Part shown: positions 1-6,453 of the stretch, one piece after another
Numbering within the stretch: position 1 is the first letter of the stretch
Layout: each line of letters starts with the position of its first letter
DNA from: an uncultured Prevotella sp.
Lineage (GTDB): Bacteria > Bacteroidota > Bacteroidia > Bacteroidales > Bacteroidaceae
DNA length: 7,630 nucleotides
Direction of reading: 5' to 3'
Assembly (NCBI GenBank): GCA_946055365.1
Contig: CAMGFM010000059.1
Coordinates: forward strand, 1 to 7,630
The notes under the pieces: model-generated
Told to the model about the DNA's origin: nothing
What the model saw: only the letters and a program-made list of their open reading frames with translations
Databases searched by the model: none
Translations under genes and position numbers: made by a program

Positions 1-5
1 ACAGG

Positions 6-13
6 CAAAATTA
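6..13 (-). promoter_or_regulatory. Candidate -7 element of a divergent promoter
   Basis: On the reverse strand this reads TAATTTTG, an exact match to the Bacteroidota -7 consensus TAnnTTTG. The surrounding 10-mer GCAAAATTAA (5-14) occurs identically at 6111-6120, where it lies upstream of the channel gene on the same strand. I see no clear -33 element (TTTG-like) at the expected distance. If real, it drives a gene lying to the left of the window and makes 1-104 a divergent promoter region. The gene itself is not visible, so this rests on the motif alone. Confidence 0.4.
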
Positions 14-77
14 ATAATTTATTCTGTCATAACGCTCAATAGTCCATACAATTTAACCATTCTTCAAATATTAATGC

Positions 78-85
78 TAACTTTG
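78..85 (+). promoter_or_regulatory. Candidate -7 promoter element for the ArnT-like gene
   Basis: TAACTTTG matches the Bacteroidota housekeeping -7 consensus TAnnTTTG exactly, and it sits in the AT-rich stretch directly upstream of the only forward gene. A -33 element is weak: TTTA at 52-55 is close but a few bases too far upstream. Transcription would be expected to start near base 92. This places both possible ATG codons (105 and 195) inside the transcript, with leaders of roughly 13 or 100 nt. Confidence 0.5.
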
Positions 86-117
86 TGCGGTCAACGCCAG
101 AGCCATGCGCAAGAAAA

Positions 118-154
118 CACCTGCAAGCGCACATAAACGCACCTGTAAGCGCAC
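118..154 (+). repeat. Direct repeat, two 15-bp copies, 22-bp period
   Basis: CACCTGCAAGCGCAC (118-132) is repeated as CACCTGTAAGCGCAC (140-154), differing at one base and separated by 7 bp. The repeat lies between the candidate promoter (78-85) and the favoured start of the membrane glycosyltransferase (195), so it would be in the 5' leader or just behind the transcription start. The 22-bp period is about two helical turns, which would place both copies on one DNA face. It may also simply be low-complexity drift; no binding protein is identifiable. Confidence 0.6.
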
Positions 155-194
155 GACAAAACCATCTACACACACTCAAAAAAAAGCTCTCATC

Positions 195-1940
195 ATGAAT
201 CATCTCAAGCAAAACCTGCCTCTTCTGGCGGTAGTGGCGATAACGTCGCTCATGCTGCTGCCTTTTCTCGGGCTAACCGACTTCAACACCAAGGGCGAGC
301 CGCGCGAGGCCGTCGTGGCATTGTCAATGCTCAAGGACGGCAACTGGATTCTGCCCGTCAACAACGGCTGTGACATACCCTACAAGCCACCTTTCTTCCA
401 TTTCTGCATAGCTCTGTTCTCACTACTGTCGGGCAGCGTGAGCGAATATACGTCTCGCCTGCCGTCGGCACTCTCCTTTGTGGCCATGACGACGGGAGTG
501 TTTGTTTTCTACCGCCGCCGCACCACCACCGCCACGGCCTTTCTCGCCACGGTGCTGCTCGCCACATCCTTTGAGGTGCATCGCTATGCCAACAACTGCC
601 GCGTGGACATGATGCTCACCGCCTTTACCATAGGCTCTCTGCTGCTGTTCTACAAGTGGCGGGAGCAAGGCTCGCGAGGCATACCCGTTCTTGCCGTGCT
701 GTGCATGAGCGGCGCGGTCATGACCAAGGGACCCGTGGGCTTCATACTGCCGTGCTTTGTGATGGTCACTTTCTCGCTGCTGCGCGGCGACCGCCCACTT
801 CAGACACTCCTGCGCTACGCCCTCGTCGCCCTGCTGTCGTGTCTCATACCAGCCGCGTGGTACATAGCGGCATGGCAACAAGGCGGCGACCAATTTCTGA
901 GCCTTGTCTACGAAGAGAACATAGGACGCATGACTGGCACCATGAGCTATGAGTCTCACGAACATGCGTTCACCTACAACTTCTTCACCCTTTTCACGGG
1001 ATGGGTGCCATGGACGCTGCTCATGATGTTCTCTCTCCTTGCCCTGCCGTGGCGCAAGATAAAGGGCATGGCCGCCACACGCCCGAAGCTGTCTGCCATC
1101 AGCGACATAAAACTGTTCACATGGCTGTCCTTCCTGCTCGTGCTGTTCTTCTATTGCCTACCCTCCAGCAAGCGCAGCGTCTATCTCCTGCCCTGCTATC
1201 CGTTCATGGCGGTGCTGATGGCGCAATACATACAATGGCTGTGGGCCACACGCCGCCGCGGATGCCTGCGTGTGTATGTATATGTCATCGCCTCGCTGTC
1301 GCTGTTGCTGACCGTTGCCTATGTCACGGTGCGCATGGGACTGGTGCCTGACGGCATTTTCCACGGCAAGCACGCCGCCGAAAACATCGCCATGCTCCAC
1401 TCCCTGAGAGACGGAGAGCTGCCTCTGTGGTCGCTGCTGCTCATAGTGCTGCAAACGGCGGTGTGCATAGATGCCCTACAACTCGCGGCGCGCGGCAAGA
1501 AAGACATACAGAGACCCTTGCTTTATGCCGTGACAGCTCCCGTGGTGACGCTCATGATAGTGCTTGACGGCGTGTATCTGCCTGCCATACTCAACAGCAA
1601 GTCGCTGCGTCCAATGGCACAGCTCATCGAAAAGACCTTTCCGGGCGAGCCTCTCTATCAGTATATCGACGACAAGATGATGCATTTCTTCGGTGCCGAC
1701 TTCTACCTCAATGACAGCATGGCGCAGTTTGAGACACCTCAACGCTCCATAGGCGTGTCCACAGCAGGCAGCAAGGCTCCCGAGAGGGGCGTGCTGGTAG
1801 TGCCAGAGGGCGACTTTGCCGCCCTTGAGAAGCGTCATCCCGAATATACGTTCACGCATGTCATGACCACAGAACGGAGAATGGCAGAGGTGAAAGGGTG
1901 CGTGAGCTTCTATAGGTTTGCACTGAAACATGCGGAATGA
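195..1940 (+). CDS. ArnT/PMT-like integral membrane glycosyltransferase (GT83-type)
   Basis: This predicted inner-membrane enzyme should transfer a sugar from a polyprenyl-phosphate carrier to an acceptor on the periplasmic side, as ArnT does for lipid A; donor and acceptor here are unknown. With the start at 195 it is 581 aa, near the usual 500-600 for the family. Visible features are a first membrane helix (about 8-25), the first periplasmic loop with DFNTKGEPREA (29-39) and YKPPFFHF (63-70), RVDM (136-139) where ArnT proteins carry an acidic residue, TKGPVGFILP (177-186), the GWVPWTLL segment (269-276), SSKRSVYLLPCYP (324-336), and about a dozen hydrophobic helices up to residue 463. A soluble C-terminal domain of about 120 residues follows. 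An in-frame ATG at 105 would add 30 very basic residues ahead of helix 1. I prefer 195 because a run of eight A (178-185) precedes it and helix 1 then begins in the usual place. The gene converges on a GT2 gene that could make its lipid-linked donor. Calling it arnT itself would go too far. Confidence 0.86.
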   Translation: MNHLKQNLPLLAVVAITSLMLLPFLGLTDFNTKGEPREAVVALSMLKDGNWILPVNNGCDIPYKPPFFHFCIALFSLLSGSVSEYTSRLPSALSFVAMTTGVFVFYRRRTTTATAFLATVLLATSFEVHRYANNCRVDMMLTAFTIGSLLLFYKWREQGSRGIPVLAVLCMSGAVMTKGPVGFILPCFVMVTFSLLRGDRPLQTLLRYALVALLSCLIPAAWYIAAWQQGGDQFLSLVYEENIGRMTGTMSYESHEHAFTYNFFTLFTGWVPWTLLMMFSLLALPWRKIKGMAATRPKLSAISDIKLFTWLSFLLVLFFYCLPSSKRSVYLLPCYPFMAVLMAQYIQWLWATRRRGCLRVYVYVIASLSLLLTVAYVTVRMGLVPDGIFHGKHAAENIAMLHSLRDGELPLWSLLLIVLQTAVCIDALQLAARGKKDIQRPLLYAVTAPVVTLMIVLDGVYLPAILNSKSLRPMAQLIEKTFPGEPLYQYIDDKMMHFFGADFYLNDSMAQFETPQRSIGVSTAGSKAPERGVLVVPEGDFAALEKRHPEYTFTHVMTTERRMAEVKGCVSFYRFALKHAE

Positions 1941-1990
1941 GGCTGACATGCGGCTCATGCACGCATCTACATGATAATATGAACACATAG

Positions 1991-2047
1991 AAAAAGACAG
2001 TACCACAATCTGCAACACGCTTATGCTGACTGTGGTACTGTCTTTTT
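1991..2047. terminator. Bidirectional intrinsic terminator between convergent genes
   Basis: A perfect 17-bp inverted repeat pairs AAAAAGACAGTACCACA (1991-2007) with TGTGGTACTGTCTTTTT (2031-2047) around a 23-nt loop. A T run on the forward strand and the matching A run on the left arm give a U tract in both directions. It begins 51 bp after the ArnT-like stop codon and should end that transcript. It could also stop reverse transcription from the GT2 gene, though that gene ends about 220 bp away. Confidence 0.88.
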
Positions 2048-2070
2048 TCTGTATTTCAAATTACTACAAC

Positions 2071-2186
2071 GGCTTTTCTGTCGCCGCAAAATGCCTCCCG
2101 TTAATCATAAAGCGGCACTTCTGCTGTCACAAAACGGCACTTGGCGTTTATAGAATGGCACTTTATCCGCCGCAAAGTGCCTTTTT
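2071..2186. repeat. Degenerate tandem array of about 21.5-bp units (GGCACTT core)
   Basis: The core GGCAC recurs at 2114, 2136 and 2157, spaced 22 and 21 bp, each followed by TT and separated by variable sequence. A related GGC-TTTT unit lies at 2071, two periods before the first full core. Two units appear inverted: CGCCGCAAAATGCCT (2082-2096) and CGCCGCAAAGTGCCT (2168-2182) differ by one base and carry the reverse-complement core. TAAAGCGGCACTT (2108-2120) is the exact reverse complement of 6320-6332 in the second array. There is no coding signal that I trust. The repeats resemble short intergenic repeats rather than CRISPR. Confidence 0.65.
2157..2186 (+). terminator. Terminator-like hairpin formed by opposing repeat units
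   Basis: GGCACTTT (2157-2164) pairs perfectly with AAAGTGCC (2174-2181) around a 9-nt loop, and five T follow (2182-2186). The geometry is that of a forward-strand intrinsic terminator, arising from one direct and one inverted unit of the local array. It is not needed by any gene I can see, since the ArnT-like transcript should already stop at the stronger hairpin at 1991-2047. It may serve as a backup, or it may be an accident of the array. Confidence 0.45.
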
Positions 2187-2266
2187 GGGAAATCGCATAT
2201 TGTATCTTCACTTTGCAGGGCGCGAAGACAATATCTGTTCATCACACTTGCGCATAACTGTCATGG

Positions 2267-3220
2267 CTATTGCGCCGTGCCATCGCCCCCTGCCCTTTTC
2301 TCCACGTTATACCTTGGCCTGCGCTTCACCTCCATATATATCTTGCCTATATACATGCCCGTGATGCCCACGCCCGTGGTTGTCATACCTCCTATGAGCC
2401 ACAGCGACACCATTATTGATGTCCAGCCCTCTATGGTCTTGCCCATAAAATGCTCATAAAGGCCGTAGACGATGATGAGCATGGCCACGAGGGTCATGGC
2501 AAGCCCTGCAAGGGTGATGAACATCAGCGGGGCGGTGGAAAACGACGTTATGCCGTCTATGGAGAACGACAGCATCTTGCGGAAAGGATACTTGGAGTCG
2601 CCAGCGGTGCGCGCCGTGCGGTTGTAATAGACAAACCCCTGCTCAAAACCGAGGTGTCTCACCATGCCGCGCAGGAACATGTTGCGCTCGGGATATTGCA
2701 TGAGAGCCTTGAGGGCGGTGTTGGTGAGCAGTCGAAAGTCTGCGTGGTTGTATATCGTCTCCTTGTCCACCGACTGCATGACCCTATAAAAAGCCTGCGC
2801 CGTGCAACGCTTGAACCACGTGTCGGTCTTGCGCTCCTTGCGCACGCCGTAGACAATCTCCTTGCCCTCGAGCATCTGCCTTGTCATGTCCACGATGGCG
2901 TTCTCGTCGTCCTGCAGGTCAGCGTCTATCGACACTATTGCGTCACAACGGTCCACGCTCTCCTCCATGCCTGCCCACAGGGCGTTCTGGTGGCCCACAT
3001 TGTGCGAGAGCTTCAGCCCTCGCACGTTGTCGTGAGTGTGCGCATAGCTCTCTATAATCTGCCACGTGCGGTCGCGGCTGCCGTCGTCAACGAGCAGCAG
3101 CACGCCCCTCACGCCTGTCTCAGAGAGCAGTCGGGCCACCACGTCTTGCAGCCTGCCCAGGGCCCAGGGCAGCACTTCCTCCTCGTTGTAGCAGGGTATC
3201 ACGATGTTCAATGTCTTCAT
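2267..3220 (-). CDS. Family 2 glycosyltransferase, GtrB/ArnC/DPM1-like, membrane-anchored
   Basis: This protein is predicted to transfer a sugar from a nucleotide donor to polyprenyl phosphate on the cytoplasmic face of the inner membrane. It is 317 aa, the normal size for the GtrB/ArnC group. Residues 1-220 form the GT-A fold: IPCYNEEE (8-15), the nucleotide-binding DDGSRDRT (45-52), the metal-binding DADLQDD (99-105, the DxD motif), HADFRLL (159-165), the RGM segment (184-186) and TAGDSKYPFRKM (205-216). Two hydrophobic helices (about 230-254 and 266-292) anchor the C-terminus, ending in a basic tail. The start ATG has no strong Shine-Dalgarno sequence, but MKTLNIVIPCYNEE is the standard N-terminus of this family. 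The gene lies downstream of the channel gene on the same strand, 150 bp away with a hairpin between, and converges on the ArnT-like gene. The sugar cannot be read from the sequence. Confidence 0.9.
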   Translation of the reverse strand: MKTLNIVIPCYNEEEVLPWALGRLQDVVARLLSETGVRGVLLLVDDGSRDRTWQIIESYAHTHDNVRGLKLSHNVGHQNALWAGMEESVDRCDAIVSIDADLQDDENAIVDMTRQMLEGKEIVYGVRKERKTDTWFKRCTAQAFYRVMQSVDKETIYNHADFRLLTNTALKALMQYPERNMFLRGMVRHLGFEQGFVYYNRTARTAGDSKYPFRKMLSFSIDGITSFSTAPLMFITLAGLAMTLVAMLIIVYGLYEHFMGKTIEGWTSIMVSLWLIGGMTTTGVGITGMYIGKIYMEVKRRPRYNVEKRAGGDGTAQ

Positions 3221-3311
3221 AGCCTGTGATTTATGGCGTGTCTTGCCGCTTCATCAAGAGCAAAGCACCCTAATTACTAACATGTTTATGCGGTGCGACT
3301 GTGAAATTGAC

Positions 3312-3339
3312 CGCCGTCTCTTACACTAAAGAGACGGCG
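3312..3339. terminator. Hairpin between the channel gene and the GT2 gene, possible terminator
   Basis: CGCCGTCTCTT (3312-3322) pairs perfectly with AAGAGACGGCG (3329-3339), an 11-bp GC-rich stem with a 6-nt loop. It begins 31 bp beyond the channel stop codon in the reverse direction. Only a poor U tract follows it on the reverse strand (GTCAATTTC), so it could be a weak terminator, an attenuator that lowers GT2 expression, or an RNA-stabilising structure. The stem itself is clear; the role is inferred. Confidence 0.55.
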
Positions 3340-3370
3340 TGCATGACTTGCAGCACCCTCCTTATGCCTG

Positions 3371-5956
3371 TCACTTGCCTGCCACGGGCGTTGCCGTGAC
3401 ATTTGACACGATGTGTATGTCTCTCTGCGGATAGGGTATCTCCACGTTATTGGCGTTGAGAGTGTTGTAGATGGTCTCCTTTATCCTGCCCGTCATGCTG
3501 AATTTCTCCTCCACAAGCACCCAGTAGGTGACAAAGAGGTTGACGGAGTTGTCGCCAAAATCGTCGAACACCACGCTCACGGGCCTGTCCGCGCTTATGA
3601 TGTCGCGCCCGTCGGCCGTCTTTGTCCTCAGCCCGTCCACAGCCTGCGTCAGCATGGCCCTCACGTGGCTCACGTCCACGCCATAGGCCACTCCCACCGG
3701 CACCTTTACCAGCTCATAGGAGTGGTTTTTGGTGATGTTCTTGAAGTTTTTGCTGAACAGCGAACTGTTGAGAAAGGCTATCACGCAACCGTCGCCCATC
3801 ACCACCTGCGTGCTTTGGTAGGTTATGCTCTCTACCTTGCCCCTTATGCCGTCGCACTCTATGAAATCGCCCACTCTCACACGTCCCGTCATGAGCGATA
3901 TGCCATAGAAGAAGTTTTCGAGCAGGTCTTTCATGGCAAAGCCCACGCCCGTGGCGAGTCCCGCGGAGATGACCGAGATGGCCGTGGACGGTATCTTCAG
4001 GAGCTTGATGCTTATTATGAAGTAGAGACCCCAGCAGCAGATGGCAATGATGTTGTTGCCGAGGGTGAAGTTGGGTCTTCCGTTCACCACTATACGGCTC
4101 TTGTGATACTTGTGGAAGAGGGCTTTGGCGAGGTAGTTGATGTAGCGGAACACGAAGAAGAGCGACACCACCATCACCATCTTGAATAAGGACAGCTGCA
4201 CGATGCCCGTGATGTTGAGAAAGTTGTAGGTGAAGATTCTCACTACCGTCTCGTTGAGGTCAAAGACGTTTGACGCCCACCAGATGGACAGCATTACCGA
4301 CACCACGCCCACCACCGGCACGAGTGCCATGTAGACAAAGTCATAGAACCAAGTGACATTGATGTGCCTGTCGTGGCTCACGGTGATGATGTCGAGCAGC
4401 GAGCCGCCCTTGGCAGCGGGTGTCTCGCCGTCGGTGTGTATCTTGCGCGACAGCCACCTGCGCTCATACATGCCGAGCAGGTCATATATGCAGGTGATAG
4501 TCTGTATGCAGCTGAGCTGAAACATCCACCATATCAGCACCTGCACCGACAGCAGCACATAGCCATACCATGCCGACAGCGTGGAGAACGCCATTAGCAT
4601 GAGCGTCACCCATGTGTAGAAGATGTCAGAGCGCGGTATGTTGGCGTTGTGTCGTCTTATGACCCTCCACTGCCACAGCGTGAACAGCAGAAGTATGGGC
4701 GGAAAGACAAGGCTGACGAGGTTGTTGGGTATGAAAATGATGCGGAAGGTGATGACGATGAACGACATCAGCATCACAGGCGCATATATCATGAAGCCGC
4801 TCTTGATTTGGTCGCCCGAAAGCCTCACGAGCAGCGACACGAAGATGGCACACAGCAGCCACGCATATTCGATGAGGAGCCTGGAGGCCATAAGGAAGAA
4901 GTTGTGGCTCATAAACGTGCGCGCCACCATCACCGACACGGCGAAGATGAGCATGGCCACGAAGAGTATGAGGCACACCTTTTTCTTCATGAAGCTGTCC
5001 GTGCGGAAGCGTCTCGGCACTATCCACCTCACGAACACGTTGCTCAGGAGTCCCGCCAGCACGATGTAGAACATCACAAACATGCACAGACCCGTCACTA
5101 TGGGCCCGCGCCACTGGGAGTGTACCTTGCGCTCGCCGCCGTCGGCAGTCTTCACTTTCTCGGTGTCATATTTCTCGTTCACGTCCTCCCTCGCGTTTCT
5201 GTAGGACAGCGGCATACGGCGCAAAACCTCAAAATAGCTGTCGTCGCCATTGACAAAGATGTTGTGCTGTATGTCGTTGTAACGCTGCAGGGCATAGTCG
5301 TTCATCTTCTTGAGCTTTTCTGACATGCGCATATAGTGCTGCGAGTCGCGCTCGATGCTGTTGCGCATGTTGATGAGGTTGCGTTTCAACGCCACGACAT
5401 AGGTGAGACAAGCCCTGCGGTCGGCCTGGCCATACTCATCGAGCGAGAACGGCAGCTGCATCTTCTTTCCGTCTGCCGAGGTGATGAACTTGGGGTCCTT
5501 GCCGTCGCCCTTGCCGCCGTCGTCCTGCCGCTTCAGCGAGGGCGGGATGCTCTGCAGTGTCTCGAGAAGATAGTCATAACGCTCTATCTCTGCGTCCATG
5601 CGCTTGAGTATCTTGTCAAACGGCATGCGCTTCTTGTTAAATTCACGATACATTTCCGTGGCTTCATGGCAGGCATAGGTCACATCAAACGTGAAATCAT
5701 ACTTCTGCGAATAGAGCATGAGCGCAATCTGGTCGCTGCGTTGCATGAGTGCCACCATCTGCTGGTGCTGTATCTGGTTGTACTGGCGGTAGCGGGCCAT
5801 GCCCTTGCGCTGTTCGCCAAACTGTGTCTCAAGCTCTGCCCTCAGCACGGACAACGTTGACTTGAGGTTCTTCTCCTTTAATACCGCCCCGGCCGCAAGG
5901 CTCAGGCACAAGGCGACCATAAGGCACAGTATGCGCCCCATTTGTCTCTTTGTCAT
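3371..5956 (-). CDS. Large MscS-family mechanosensitive channel
   Basis: This is a predicted inner-membrane channel that opens under membrane tension and releases solutes during hypo-osmotic shock. It is 861 aa, three times E. coli MscS (286 aa) and closer to the extended MscK/MscM class. A signal peptide (about 1-23, ending SLAAGA) precedes a charged, helix-rich periplasmic region (about 25-282) with coiled-coil character and a Gly/Lys/Asp-rich insert (145-165). About ten hydrophobic segments follow between 283 and 652. The MscS core begins with the pore helix (about 656-690), with AGLATGVGFAMKDLLENFF matching the Gly/Ala-rich TM3 of MscS. Next come the beta domain (VRVGDFIECDGIRGKVESI, 693-711, and the FLNSSLFSKNFKN region, 728-740) and the C-terminal alpha/beta domain ending in EIPYPQRDIHI (839-849), a usual MscS-family finish. 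ATG at 5941 (M6) is a possible later start. A promoter-like element lies about 155 bp upstream. The tension threshold and any ligand for the periplasmic domain are unknown. Confidence 0.92.
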   Translation of the reverse strand: MTKRQMGRILCLMVALCLSLAAGAVLKEKNLKSTLSVLRAELETQFGEQRKGMARYRQYNQIQHQQMVALMQRSDQIALMLYSQKYDFTFDVTYACHEATEMYREFNKKRMPFDKILKRMDAEIERYDYLLETLQSIPPSLKRQDDGGKGDGKDPKFITSADGKKMQLPFSLDEYGQADRRACLTYVVALKRNLINMRNSIERDSQHYMRMSEKLKKMNDYALQRYNDIQHNIFVNGDDSYFEVLRRMPLSYRNAREDVNEKYDTEKVKTADGGERKVHSQWRGPIVTGLCMFVMFYIVLAGLLSNVFVRWIVPRRFRTDSFMKKKVCLILFVAMLIFAVSVMVARTFMSHNFFLMASRLLIEYAWLLCAIFVSLLVRLSGDQIKSGFMIYAPVMLMSFIVITFRIIFIPNNLVSLVFPPILLLFTLWQWRVIRRHNANIPRSDIFYTWVTLMLMAFSTLSAWYGYVLLSVQVLIWWMFQLSCIQTITCIYDLLGMYERRWLSRKIHTDGETPAAKGGSLLDIITVSHDRHINVTWFYDFVYMALVPVVGVVSVMLSIWWASNVFDLNETVVRIFTYNFLNITGIVQLSLFKMVMVVSLFFVFRYINYLAKALFHKYHKSRIVVNGRPNFTLGNNIIAICCWGLYFIISIKLLKIPSTAISVISAGLATGVGFAMKDLLENFFYGISLMTGRVRVGDFIECDGIRGKVESITYQSTQVVMGDGCVIAFLNSSLFSKNFKNITKNHSYELVKVPVGVAYGVDVSHVRAMLTQAVDGLRTKTADGRDIISADRPVSVVFDDFGDNSVNLFVTYWVLVEEKFSMTGRIKETIYNTLNANNVEIPYPQRDIHIVSNVTATPVAGK

Positions 5957-6111
5957 ATATTACTTTGTTGCTATTTAGGTTATCTTTTCATTGCCGCAGT
6001 CACCATCGCACGCTTGCCGCGCGCGTCCTTATATTGTCGTGTACCTATGTCATTAAGGCGCAGGCGTGTCTTTTTCCTGTCTACGTGCCACGCCGTCACA
6101 CTGCATGGTTG
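5957..6111 (-). other. Probable long 5' leader of the channel gene
   Basis: If the -7 element at 6112-6119 is used, the channel mRNA has a leader of roughly 150 nt, longer than typical. I see no known riboswitch consensus. A modest hairpin is possible: CCTTA (6027-6031) with TAAGG (6054-6058), continued by GCG (6023-6025) with CGC (6059-6061) past a bulged base. No start-proximal Shine-Dalgarno sequence is present; the bases just before the ATG are AT-rich, as is common in Bacteroidota. Confidence 0.35.
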
Positions 6112-6119
6112 CAAAATTA
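6112..6119 (-). promoter_or_regulatory. Candidate -7 promoter element for the channel gene
   Basis: The reverse strand reads TAATTTTG, matching TAnnTTTG exactly, within the 10-mer GCAAAATTAA (6111-6120) that also occurs at 5-14. A clear -33 match is lacking, and a small palindrome CCTGAAACAGG (6129-6139) occupies the space 10-20 bp upstream. It is the only exact -7 match I found in the region upstream of the channel ATG. Confidence 0.45.
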
Positions 6120-6128
6120 ACTCTTTTT

Positions 6129-6139
6129 CCTGAAACAGG
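6129..6139. promoter_or_regulatory. Small palindrome in the promoter spacer, possible operator
   Basis: CCTGAAACAGG is a perfect 4-bp inverted repeat around AAA. It lies between the expected -33 and -7 positions of the channel promoter, where a bound protein would affect polymerase. Palindromes this short arise by chance, so the operator reading is speculative. Confidence 0.2.
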
Positions 6140-6296
6140 CAGGCTCTGGACCGCCGTTTTTCAACGTCGCTCTACAAATTTGGGCTTCGGTAATATGTAC
6201 AGACATGCCGCCACAAGCCTCATCGGCTTATCAGACGCGTCGCCGCTCCATCGATTTTTTCATTATGCCACAGAGCGTCGCGCCCATGATGGCAGC

Positions 6297-6418
6297 CAAG
6301 AGGCTCTTTGGCAAGCTCCAAGTGCCGCTTTAGTGACGGCAAGTGCCGCTTTTCACATTCAAAAGTGGCTCTTTCACGACGACAAAACGCCTCTTTCACA
6401 ACGGCATACGCCACACGC
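6297..6418 (+). repeat. Degenerate tandem array of six 21-22-bp units (AAGTGCCGCTTT core)
   Basis: Core starts fall at 6300, 6322, 6343, 6365, 6387 and 6408, giving spacings of 22, 21, 22, 22 and 21 bp. The units read CAAGAGGCTCTTTGG, CAAGTGCCGCTTTAG, CAAGTGCCGCTTTTC, AAAGTGGCTCTTTCAC, CAAAACGCCTCTTTCAC and CATACGCC, with ACGG or a similar sequence filling the joints. The core AAGTGCCGCTTT occurs exactly twice (6320-6331 and 6341-6352), and its reverse complement occurs at 2109-2120 in the other intergenic array. Most joins alternate between 21 and 22 bp, which breaks any single reading frame, so the short ORFs across it are unlikely to be genes. The array lies between the pckA terminator and the channel promoter. 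Confidence 0.7.
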
Positions 6419-6453
6419 CTGACCCGAGAGTGCCGCGCCGTGAGTCACGACAC

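Noticed and set aside
105..194. N-terminal extension of the ArnT-like protein from ATG 105
   Set aside because: It would put 30 strongly basic, low-complexity residues before the first membrane helix; the A-rich sequence before ATG 195 and the usual family N-terminus favour the later start. The extension is possible but less likely.
2071..2186. Possible CRISPR array
   Set aside because: Units are 21-22 bp in total with a core of about 12 bp, no uniform spacers, degenerate repeats and no cas genes.
2208..2215. Forward promoter-like TCACTTTG
   Set aside because: It misses the TAnnTTTG consensus at one key base, and no forward gene follows; it would only drive antisense RNA into the GT2 gene.
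2023..2364. Forward 113-aa ORF in and beyond the convergent intergenic region
   Set aside because: It starts inside the terminator loop, crosses the repeat array and runs antisense into the GT2 gene; its Cys/Phe/Pro-rich translation matches no family I know.
3261..3268. Possible reverse -7 element (GTGCTTTG) for the GT2 gene
   Set aside because: It has the TTTG half only; both bases of the TA half are wrong and no -33 element is evident.
4649..5323. Long forward ORFs opposite the channel gene, and reverse ORFs opposite the ArnT-like gene
   Set aside because: Their His/Arg/Glu-rich compositions are typical antisense shadows of GC-rich coding sequence.
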